NCBI GenBank assembly: GCA_030634235.1
Contig: DAOWBD010000072.1
Span: forward strand, 1 to 5,663
DNA: 5,663 nt
Reading direction: 5' to 3'
Source of the DNA: Candidatus Omnitrophota bacterium
GTDB lineage: Bacteria; Omnitrophota; Gorgyraeia; Zapsychrales; Zapsychraceae
Shown: in pieces, positions 1 through 5,663 of the stretch
How the letters are laid out: every line of letters begins with the position of its first letter
How positions within the stretch are numbered: the first letter of the stretch is position 1
Notes under the pieces: generated by a model
Databases searched by the model: none
Told to the model about the DNA's origin: nothing
Seen by the model: only the letters and a program-made list of their open reading frames with translations
Translations under genes and position numbers: made by a program

Positions 1-645
1 AAGTGTATTCTGGTAATTTGCGCCCTTCCCTAATCCGCGGGCGCGTAATTCCTCCGCTTCACTTTCAAGGCAGAAGGTCCGGCAAGGCGCGATCAAATCT
101 TCATATGTCGATTCGTTAACGACAGAGCTAAAAAACTGCGACTTTAAAACAGGGTGGTCATAATCGAGCGTGTAAGAAATCCTCAGTTCCTTATCGGGAA
201 CCATAAAGATCGAACATCCGTTCATCTCGACACCCAATGGTTCCTTAATCTCAAAACAAGGCGCTTCCGCGTCCTGCTCTTTGATCCCGGAATTCTTAAT
301 AGCATTAAGAAAATCAATCGCGCTGCCGTCTAAACCCGGAAGTTCGTTAGCATCAATCTCAACAATAAGATTCGTAATCCCGAGCCCGGAAAGCACGCTC
401 ATGAAATGCTCGACGGTGTAGATAACCGCGCCATTCTTTCCGATGGCCGTGCAGCGCGGCATGGTCGTGTCAATATGGATATTGAGCGGGTCAACCTTGA
501 TCTCCGGCTGATCATCAAGGTCTACACGGACAAACCGGATACCTGTATCCTCGTCGGCAGATTTGCAGGTCAGGTTCACTTTACAGCCCGTATGCAATCC
601 GACACCCGAGAATGTACATTCGTTTTTAATTGTTTTCTGCTTCAT
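1..645 (-). CDS. lpxC: UDP-3-O-acyl-N-acetylglucosamine deacetylase LpxC, 3' part outside window (possibly an LpxC-FabZ fusion)
   Basis: LpxC is the zinc-dependent cytoplasmic deacetylase that commits UDP-3-O-acyl-GlcNAc to lipid A synthesis. The frame runs open from an ATG at 645 to the left edge, giving 215 residues and no stop. Family marks seen: GVGLHTG at residues 14-20; YTVEHFMSVLSGLG at 76-89, where E79 and H80 match the catalytic Glu78 and zinc ligand His79 of the E. coli enzyme; ELPGLDGSA at 101-109; and CRTFCLE at 188-194, matching the substrate-binding Thr-Phe around E. coli 191-192. The other two zinc ligands (HxxxD, about residues 238-242) would lie beyond the edge. Only three bases separate this start from the lpxD stop, so translation is probably coupled. 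In several diderm phyla LpxC is fused to the dehydratase FabZ; that cannot be decided here. Family assignment is secure, and completeness is unknown. Confidence 0.96.
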   Translation of the reverse strand, partial: MKQKTIKNECTFSGVGLHTGCKVNLTCKSADEDTGIRFVRVDLDDQPEIKVDPLNIHIDTTMPRCTAIGKNGAVIYTVEHFMSVLSGLGITNLIVEIDANELPGLDGSAIDFLNAIKNSGIKEQDAEAPCFEIKEPLGVEMNGCSIFMVPDKELRISYTLDYDHPVLKSQFFSSVVNESTYEDLIAPCRTFCLESEAEELRARGLGKGANYQNTL

Positions 646-648
646 TTT

Positions 649-1704
649 CTATTCTTCCTTCGAAAAACCTAAATCCTTTAACCGTGTTTCAAGGGCTTCG
701 ACTTTCTTTTCCAATTCCTGAATGGCCTTCACATATTGCGGCAATCTTTGCGTATACGCGTGAATACGCTTGGCCTCATTATGGGGCCGTGCCGGATACC
801 CCGAAACGTGCGCATGTGCAGGAACGGGTTTCGTAATGGCGCTCTGCGCATAGACCACCGCGCCTTCACCAATCGTGATATGCCCCGTGATCCCGGCCTG
901 CCCGGCGAGAATCACACCATTGCCGATTTTTACGCTTCCGGAAATGCCAACCTGCGAAATAATGATGCAATTTTCACCCATGACAACATTATGCGCGACC
1001 TGCACTAAATTATCAATTTTGCTACCGCGGCCGATAACCGTTTTATCAAATCGCGCCCGATCGATCGCAACATTCGCCCCGATCTCAACGTCATCCCCGA
1101 TCACAACCGTCCCGACCTGGGAAATCTTCTTATGAACACCGTCGATCAGTATATAACCAAATCCGTCGGAGCCGATAACCGTTCCGCTATGAACGATAAC
1201 GCGGTCACCTAGAGTCACACTCCCGCAAAGTGTAACGTTCGGGTAAACCAGGCAGTCAGAACCGATCTTCGTGTCCGGTCCGACATAACTGCCTCCGAAA
1301 ATAACCGTGTTATCCCCGATCGTCACTTTACTCTCGATAATCGCACACGGTCCAATGGCAACATTGTTCCCGATAACAGAGTCCTCGGCGACAAAAGCCG
1401 CTTCATGAATGCCTTTCGGGCAAGGAATCTTTCCTTCAGTAACAGCAGACATCAGATCGGTGAACGCAAGGGAAGGATTATCGGTGCGGATAATAGATTT
1501 TTCCGGAATCTCGATATCTCGAGATGTTATGATCGCCGAGGCTTTTGTTTTCTTACCAAACGAAACATATTTTGGATTCGCAAGAAAGGTCAGATCACCT
1601 TCATTAGCTTCTTGAATACCGCTCAACCCGGTTATTACTAAATTTTTATCACCAACAACCTCGCCATTAACGATCTGCGCTATCTCGGCTAAGGTCTTTT
1701 TCAT
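649..1704 (-). CDS. lpxD: UDP-3-O-(3-hydroxyacyl)glucosamine N-acyltransferase LpxD
   Basis: LpxD moves a 3-hydroxyacyl chain from acyl carrier protein to the 2-amino group of UDP-3-O-acyl-glucosamine, the step right after LpxC, in the cytoplasm. The 351-residue product is full length for the family (about 340). Residues 1-95 form the N-terminal uridine-binding domain. Residues about 100-300 are a left-handed beta helix built from hexapeptide repeats (for example VTIGDN, VTLGDR, VVIGDD, VKIGNG). Residues 301-351 form a helical tail that includes a likely coiled coil, QELEKKVEALETRL. HSGTVIGSDGFGY at 172-184 is a family signature. H238 in DNLVQVAHNV matches the catalytic His239 of E. coli, and H275 in GITGH matches His276. 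The start at 1704 has AGGGAG at 1709-1714, four bases upstream. The gene follows skp by 21 bases. LpxA is the nearest alternative, but the length, N-terminal domain and signature exclude it. Confidence 0.97.
   Translation of the reverse strand: MKKTLAEIAQIVNGEVVGDKNLVITGLSGIQEANEGDLTFLANPKYVSFGKKTKASAIITSRDIEIPEKSIIRTDNPSLAFTDLMSAVTEGKIPCPKGIHEAAFVAEDSVIGNNVAIGPCAIIESKVTIGDNTVIFGGSYVGPDTKIGSDCLVYPNVTLCGSVTLGDRVIVHSGTVIGSDGFGYILIDGVHKKISQVGTVVIGDDVEIGANVAIDRARFDKTVIGRGSKIDNLVQVAHNVVMGENCIIISQVGISGSVKIGNGVILAGQAGITGHITIGEGAVVYAQSAITKPVPAHAHVSGYPARPHNEAKRIHAYTQRLPQYVKAIQELEKKVEALETRLKDLGFSKEE
656..660 (-). promoter_or_regulatory. Ribosome binding site of lpxC, inside the lpxD 3' end
   Basis: On the minus strand AAGGA lies 10 bases before the ATG at 645. 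It sits wholly within the last codons of lpxD, whose stop codon is at 649-651. Ribosomes finishing lpxD therefore cover this site, which fits translational coupling of the two lipid A genes. The coupling is inferred from position only. Confidence 0.6.
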
Positions 1705-1725
1705 AATACTCCCTGTCAGACCATA

Positions 1726-2226
1726 TTATTGTTTGTTCAATATGATCAGGATATCTTCAGTCAAGTCCCGCGCCGGATCCCCATAGATAAGAACACGGTC
1801 ATTAAGAATAACTTCATACCCCTCTTTAACGGCAAAATCACTGACAACCTTTTCGATCTCTAAAAGGATCTCGCGGATCTTTTCGTTCCGGTCCTTAGTC
1901 AAGTTCGTCTGTTCCTGACGGACAAATTCCTGCGCTTCCCCTTTTAACACATCAATTGAACCTTCCAGCGATACCCGTTGATCTTCTTTAAGAAGGGCCA
2001 GGCGGCTTTCCGATTCTTTGATCTTTTCAACCTTTTCTTTGCCGATCCTCTCTAATTCTTCGTGCTTAACCTCAAGAACCTTATCATATTCCTTTGTTTT
2101 GTGGTACTCGTCGAACAAACGACTCAAGTCGACATAGCCGATCTTTCCCCCGTCAGCCGCATACGATCCTGTAGCCATCATAGACAAAAGAAAAACGACA
2201 ACCATAAACGCTTTGAGTACTTTCAT
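1726..2226 (-). CDS. skp: Skp/OmpH-family periplasmic chaperone
   Basis: Skp-family proteins are periplasmic trimers whose long helical arms hold unfolded outer-membrane proteins on their way to the BAM complex. The 166-residue product has a signal peptide: MKVLK, then a hydrophobic run at about residues 7-17, and probable cleavage after SYA at residue 23. The mature protein begins with KIGYVDLSRLFDEY at 28-41, the N-terminal strand typical of the family. Residues about 42-130 are rich in Glu and Lys and predicted fully helical, consistent with the tentacle-like coiled coil. The end (YEVILNDRVLIYGDPARDLT, then a short helix) returns to the trimer core. Length matches E. coli Skp. The gene lies directly between bamA and lpxD, the classic position. 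Function as an outer-membrane-protein chaperone is by family and context; sequence similarity in this family is low. Confidence 0.93.
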   Translation of the reverse strand: MKVLKAFMVVVFLLSMMATGSYAADGGKIGYVDLSRLFDEYHKTKEYDKVLEVKHEELERIGKEKVEKIKESESRLALLKEDQRVSLEGSIDVLKGEAQEFVRQEQTNLTKDRNEKIREILLEIEKVVSDFAVKEGYEVILNDRVLIYGDPARDLTEDILIILNKQ

Positions 2227-2230
2227 AAAA

Positions 2231-2238
2231 ACCTCCTT
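2231..2238 (-). promoter_or_regulatory. Strong ribosome binding site of skp
   Basis: The minus strand reads AAGGAGGT four bases before the ATG at 2226, nearly the full complement of the 16S rRNA 3' end. It is the strongest Shine-Dalgarno sequence in the window. Strong initiation here would fit a chaperone needed in excess over BamA, though that is inference. It lies in the 51-base bamA-skp gap (2227-2277), where I see no convincing promoter or terminator. Confidence 0.75.
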
Positions 2239-2277
2239 TTAAAACAACAATTGATTTTTTACTAACCAGCAACTAGT

Positions 2278-4614
2278 TTAAAAACCCCTGCTCACACTGA
2301 AATAAAACTTTCCGGTTCGGTCTTCTTCTCCGGGTTCATCGGTTAACGGATAACCATAATCCAGATTCACGGGCCCGATAGGCGTCTTGACACGCAACCC
2401 TAAACCTGTTCCGAACTTAAAATCACCCGAACCAAAATCTTCAACCTCAGCCCAGACATTTCCGGTATCAAAGAATGCCGCCAGTTTTACAAAATCGACA
2501 ATGGGAATTGTATATTCGATATTTGCCGTAAACAGGCCTTCCCCGCCGATCGGATCGGTCGTATTGGCATCCAGCGGACCGACTTTTCGTTCATTGTACC
2601 CGCGGATACTTCTAGCGCCACCGGCAAAAAACCTTTCAAAAATCGGAACGGTCGTCGAGTCTCCGTAAGCATCAACAAAACCTGCCCGCGCGCGCAGCTC
2701 TAAAACAGAATTAAATTTCAAGGGAATATAATAGCTCCCGCGGGCTTGCAACCTATAGAATTCCTTGTCGCCACCCAAGAAAGTACCGGCAAAATCGGCC
2801 CCGCCGCCGACCACCAACCCTTTTGTCGGAGCAAATTGACTGTCCGTCGAGTCTCTGGTCGCCGAGAAACCGATAACGCCGACCGCATTGATCCCTTCCT
2901 CAGCCGCTAAAGCCGCTGAAACATCCGAATCCAAATTCTCAATAGTTACTTCCTCAAACTTGTACATGACGCTCCCTGAAAGGTATTCGGAGAACTGCTT
3001 GCCGAAATGAATATCGCCGCCGATTTTTTCTTCGTCATAAGCATATCCGACGTCACTTTCCTTATCGCGCTGCGTCCGGAACGCATCAAAACCGCCCGAA
3101 ACAGGATGATCAAAGATCCACGGTTCAAGAAAGCTCAACAATAAATTATTTCTCGTCGACCCAGTCTCCGCCCGCAGTTTCAATCTTTGACCGCCGCCGG
3201 TGAATGTCGGCCAATTCGTGAAATCAAAATTGCGTTGTTCCACCTCGATAAAACCGACAACCTTATCAACAGTGCTGAAACCGCCGCCAAAACTGAAGCT
3301 CCCCGTTTTCGTCTCCTTCACCTGAACAACAAGATCCTTTTTGTCACTGACGTCCGTGTCCTCAATATCAAAACCGACATCTTCAAAATATCCCAGGTTA
3401 TTTAATCGTTCACGGCTCCGCCGTAATTTGCCGCCGTCAAACCGATCGCCGGGGCTTAAGCGCAATTCCCGTCGGATAACAATATCACGCGTGCGCGTGT
3501 TTCCCTGAATTTGAACACGATTAATAAACGCAAGGCCGCCTTCCTGGATATTGATCTTGACCTCAACTTCACCGGTCACCTGGTCTAATGACGTCGCCTC
3601 GTCAACATCCGCAAAAATATACCCCCTGTCAAAATAGAGCGTTCGGATATTGGCAATATCAACACTGAGTTTCTCGCGACTGAAGACCCCATCCTCTTTC
3701 GTCTCTTTCATAATGCGCAGGATCTCTTCCTTCGAGAGAACATCATTACCTAATATGGAAACCCCTCCGACAGAATACTGTTTGCCTTCAGAGACCAGGA
3801 TCCGGATATTAACGAAACCTTTATCTAGCTCTTCGCTGGAATAGCTGGCCGTGGCGTCAATGAAGCCGCTCTGGTCATATAAAGACCTGACCCTCTCCAT
3901 ATCCTCGCTCAAAATATCTTCTTTCAAATATCCCGACCTGAAAAACCCTTTTGCCCGCGCTTTGATCAGCCTTAGTATTTTCTTGTCCTTGAATTTTTCG
4001 TTCCCGTCAACATAAATACGCTTGATCTGGACCTTGTTCCCTTCCTTAATGATAAAATGCAACCGCGCCTTATTCGTCGCCTCATCAATATCCGTCTCCA
4101 CTTCGATTTCAGCTAAGGTTAACCCTTTTTTCGCGTAAAGTTCTTTGATCGTGCTTGTATCGTCCTTGAGCAGTTTATTGTCAAGGAATTTGCCTTCCTG
4201 AATTTTCATCTTCTTCAATAAATTCCGGGACCGCAGAAAACGGATCTTGGAAAACGTGATCTCCTCGACAATGGGCTTTTCATCTAAATAGATGATCACC
4301 TTAAACCCGCCCTCAAAATCCTCGCGGTCGACACGGACATCGGAAAAATAGCCTGTATTATATAAACGTTTGAGATCGTCGCTGATAACAGCCTGTAAAT
4401 ATTCCTGGCCGACGCGAGTTTTGATCTTTGAAAGGATGATCGCGATACTGATCGTCTTATTACCCTTAACCTCGATCGACTTAACAATTATCGACGAAAT
4501 GTCCTGGACCCCTTCGTTTGAAGAAGACGGGCCGTCAGAAGATTGGGCAAAAAGCGGAGAAGATAAAGAAACGGAAATGAAGATTAAAATCAATACTAGT
4601 ATATATCGTCGCAT
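2278..4614 (-). CDS. bamA: Outer membrane protein assembly factor BamA (five POTRA domains plus beta barrel)
   Basis: BamA is the core of the BAM complex, which folds and inserts beta-barrel proteins into the outer membrane. I start it at 4614 (778 residues) because GAAGG lies five bases upstream. An in-frame ATG at 4626 would add MKAH but has no such site. Residues 1-23 form a signal peptide (RR, a hydrophobic run, cleavage after LFA). Five POTRA domains follow at about 42-114, 115-192, 195-277, 280-359 and 362-434; each opens with a strand and several show the 'NxGYF/GY' helix-strand turn. The 16-strand Omp85 barrel occupies about 437-778. IRGY at 670-673 is the loop-6 (V/I)RG(F/Y) motif that marks the superfamily, and the last strand ends FYFSVSRGF with the terminal Phe of a beta-signal. 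Five POTRAs favour BamA over TamA (three) or FhaC (two). The gene leads the operon; skp follows 51 bases later. Confidence 0.97.
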   Translation of the reverse strand: MRRYILVLILIFISVSLSSPLFAQSSDGPSSSNEGVQDISSIIVKSIEVKGNKTISIAIILSKIKTRVGQEYLQAVISDDLKRLYNTGYFSDVRVDREDFEGGFKVIIYLDEKPIVEEITFSKIRFLRSRNLLKKMKIQEGKFLDNKLLKDDTSTIKELYAKKGLTLAEIEVETDIDEATNKARLHFIIKEGNKVQIKRIYVDGNEKFKDKKILRLIKARAKGFFRSGYLKEDILSEDMERVRSLYDQSGFIDATASYSSEELDKGFVNIRILVSEGKQYSVGGVSILGNDVLSKEEILRIMKETKEDGVFSREKLSVDIANIRTLYFDRGYIFADVDEATSLDQVTGEVEVKINIQEGGLAFINRVQIQGNTRTRDIVIRRELRLSPGDRFDGGKLRRSRERLNNLGYFEDVGFDIEDTDVSDKKDLVVQVKETKTGSFSFGGGFSTVDKVVGFIEVEQRNFDFTNWPTFTGGGQRLKLRAETGSTRNNLLLSFLEPWIFDHPVSGGFDAFRTQRDKESDVGYAYDEEKIGGDIHFGKQFSEYLSGSVMYKFEEVTIENLDSDVSAALAAEEGINAVGVIGFSATRDSTDSQFAPTKGLVVGGGADFAGTFLGGDKEFYRLQARGSYYIPLKFNSVLELRARAGFVDAYGDSTTVPIFERFFAGGARSIRGYNERKVGPLDANTTDPIGGEGLFTANIEYTIPIVDFVKLAAFFDTGNVWAEVEDFGSGDFKFGTGLGLRVKTPIGPVNLDYGYPLTDEPGEEDRTGKFYFSVSRGF

Positions 4615-4619
4615 GTGCG

Positions 4620-4624
4620 CCTTC
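4620..4624 (-). promoter_or_regulatory. Ribosome binding site that decides the bamA start
   Basis: GAAGG on the minus strand sits five bases before the ATG at 4614. The alternative in-frame ATG at 4626 is preceded by AACATCTAA, which has no Shine-Dalgarno character. It would also lie only about 8-11 bases from the predicted transcription start. The shorter signal peptide beginning MRRY is well formed, so the downstream start is preferred. Confidence 0.65.
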
Positions 4625-4641
4625 ATTTAGATGTTTTTTTG

Positions 4642-4670
4642 ATTATAAGATTAATGTTTTAACGTGTCAA
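4642..4670 (-). promoter_or_regulatory. Perfect-consensus sigma70-type promoter for bamA-skp-lpxD-lpxC
   Basis: On the minus strand TTGACA (4665-4670) and TATAAT (4642-4647) are separated by exactly 17 bases (4648-4664). Both hexamers and the spacing match the vegetative sigma consensus without a mismatch. There is no extended -10 TG. The -35 box overlaps the dnaB stop codon (TGA at 4667-4669). Initiation would fall six to eight bases beyond the -10, in the A-run at 4634-4640, about 20 bases upstream of the bamA start at 4614. It is correctly placed and oriented for bamA and the genes behind it. Activity is inferred from sequence alone. Confidence 0.85.
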
Positions 4671-5663
4671 TCAACATGTGCGAGATTTTCAAAACGCACG
4701 TATTCCTTTATAAACGCCAGCTTAACCGTCCCGACCGGACCATTACGTTGTTTGGCAATAATCGCATCCGCAATTCCCCTGTTCTCTTCGGTCTGGTTGT
4801 AATACTCCTCGCGCATCAACAAGATAACAAGATCAGCATCCTGTTCAATAGCCCCGGATTCACGCAGATCCGAAAGTTGAGGACGATGATCTTGACGGGA
4901 TTCCACCGCCCGTGATAACTGGCTCAATGCGATAATAGGAACCTTCAGCTCACGCGCCAAGGCCTTAAGAGACCGTGATATTTCAGAAATTTCCTGCTGC
5001 CGGCTGTCTGCTTTTGCAGATCCCCTCATCAGCTGGAGGTAATCGAGAACAATGAGATCGACCTGGTTGTTCGCCTTCAACCGACGAGCCTTGGCCCTTA
5101 GTTCCAATGCGGAAATCGCCGGGGTATCATCAATAAGAATCTTTGATTCAGAAAGTTTTCCCGCCGCCGCGGTCAATTTCGGCCAATCTGACGGAGCCAG
5201 AAATCCGCTTCTCACCTTGTGCGCATCCACACGTGCCTGGGAACAAAGCATTCTTTGCACCAACTGCTCTTTGGACATCTCTAGGCTGAATATCGCAACT
5301 CCCTGTTTCTGGTCAATGCCCACCTTCTCGGCGATCGAGACCGCCAAAGCACTCTTACCCATCGAAGGACGCCCAGCCACGATAACAAGATCCGATGCCT
5401 GCAGACCGGAAGTCATCTTGTCAAGTTTAGTAAAACCAGTTGCAATGCCGGTGATATGTTCCTTACGCTGGTATAAGCGGTCAAGTTTTTCGATCCCCTC
5501 TTTAACCAAGTCCTTGATATGCGAAGTCTTCCCGCTTTGCCGAAGATCGGCGACCTCAAAAATAAGCCGCTCGGCATTATCAACGGTCCCTTCAATATTG
5601 CCGGTGAATTTGTAACAATCGGTTATGATGCTCGTCGCATTTTGAATGAGCTTGCGTAAAACA
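4667..5663 (-). CDS. dnaB: Replicative DNA helicase DnaB, 5' part outside window
   Basis: DnaB is the hexameric 5'-3' helicase that unwinds DNA at the replication fork and recruits primase. The frame is open to the right edge, giving 331 visible residues; a TTG at 5509 is internal, not the start. Visible residues 1-70 are the end of the N-terminal domain and the linker helix. The RecA-like motor domain follows. Walker A is GRPSMGKS at 97-104, and FSLEM at 125-129 carries the catalytic Glu. Walker B is LIVLDY at 203-208, followed by QLM. ALSQLSR at 245-251 is motif H3, and DLRESGAIEQDAD at 265-277 is motif H4. KQRNGP at 304-309 carries the Lys/Arg finger acting on the neighbouring subunit. No intein interrupts the Walker A or H4 regions, the usual insertion sites. 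The family is usually 440-470 residues, so about 110-140 are missing. RadA and KaiC relatives are excluded by H4 and the linker. Confidence 0.96.
   Translation of the reverse strand, partial: VLRKLIQNATSIITDCYKFTGNIEGTVDNAERLIFEVADLRQSGKTSHIKDLVKEGIEKLDRLYQRKEHITGIATGFTKLDKMTSGLQASDLVIVAGRPSMGKSALAVSIAEKVGIDQKQGVAIFSLEMSKEQLVQRMLCSQARVDAHKVRSGFLAPSDWPKLTAAAGKLSESKILIDDTPAISALELRAKARRLKANNQVDLIVLDYLQLMRGSAKADSRQQEISEISRSLKALARELKVPIIALSQLSRAVESRQDHRPQLSDLRESGAIEQDADLVILLMREEYYNQTEENRGIADAIIAKQRNGPVGTVKLAFIKEYVRFENLAHVD

Noticed and set aside
406..1135. Several short plus-strand frames opposite lpxC and lpxD
   Set aside because: They lie entirely antisense to conserved coding sequence, overlap each other and show no recognisable protein features.
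1715..1725. ATG GTC TGA mini-frame between skp and lpxD
   Set aside because: Two sense codons without a Shine-Dalgarno sequence; expected by chance. The real lpxD RBS lies just after it.
2260..2280. Weak inverted repeat (ACTA/TAGT) just after the bamA stop
   Set aside because: The stem is only four base pairs with a nine-base loop and no following T-run on the minus strand, too weak for a terminator or operator.
4627..4666. Terminator after dnaB
   Set aside because: There is no GC-rich hairpin. The run at 4634-4640 is A on the transcribed-sense strand, not U, and belongs to the bamA initiation region.
5507..5509. TTG at 5509 as the start of a short 280-residue DnaB-like protein
   Set aside because: The same frame stays open to the window edge and the extra 51 residues read as the DnaB N-terminal domain/linker, so the gene is cut by the window and not truncated.
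5052..5615. Long open frame on the plus strand (about 187 codons) opposite dnaB
   Set aside because: The minus strand here encodes an intact DnaB motor domain with all its motifs. The plus-strand translation shows no domain and has no plausible RBS or neighbour; it is a shadow of codon use.
1..5663. Mobile elements, CRISPR array, tRNA, riboswitch, intein in dnaB, phage or defence genes
   Set aside because: I saw no terminal repeats, regularly spaced repeats, cloverleaf or extra domains. The window is filled by five conserved housekeeping genes.

Overview
The window is a dense block of five genes, all on the minus strand. Read in the direction of transcription (right to left), they are dnaB (5' end beyond the right edge), bamA, skp/ompH-like, lpxD and lpxC (3' end beyond the left edge). 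No mobile element, CRISPR array, RNA gene or gene-free stretch longer than about 50 bases is visible.

The organism is a Gram-negative (diderm) bacterium that makes lipid A. The window encodes the outer-membrane beta-barrel insertase BamA, a periplasmic chaperone of the Skp family, and two early lipid A enzymes (LpxD, LpxC). The gene order (lpxD followed directly by lpxC, with no fabZ-lpxA between) and the flavour of the proteins differ from the usual proteobacterial arrangement. They suggest the PVC/Omnitrophota side of the tree. That assignment is an inference from protein flavour and gene order, not a proven placement.

Layout. Positions 4667-5663 hold the C-terminal two thirds of the replicative helicase DnaB. 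A perfect-consensus sigma70-type promoter (TTGACA, 17-base spacer, TATAAT) lies at 4642-4670, with its -35 box across the dnaB stop codon. It fires into bamA (2278-4614), followed by skp (1726-2226), lpxD (649-1704) and lpxC (1-645). Downstream gaps are 51, 21 and 3 bases, with a Shine-Dalgarno sequence before each gene, so bamA-skp-lpxD-lpxC reads as one operon.

The cluster serves one purpose. Skp escorts unfolded outer-membrane proteins across the periplasm, and BamA folds them into the outer membrane. LpxC and LpxD carry out successive steps that make the lipid A anchor of that membrane's outer leaflet. dnaB is functionally unrelated, and the strong promoter at its end separates the two units. 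I found no wholly new system here. The most notable points are the exact consensus promoter embedded in the dnaB stop, the A-tract at its predicted start site, the bamA start that promoter implies, and the lpxD-lpxC junction.
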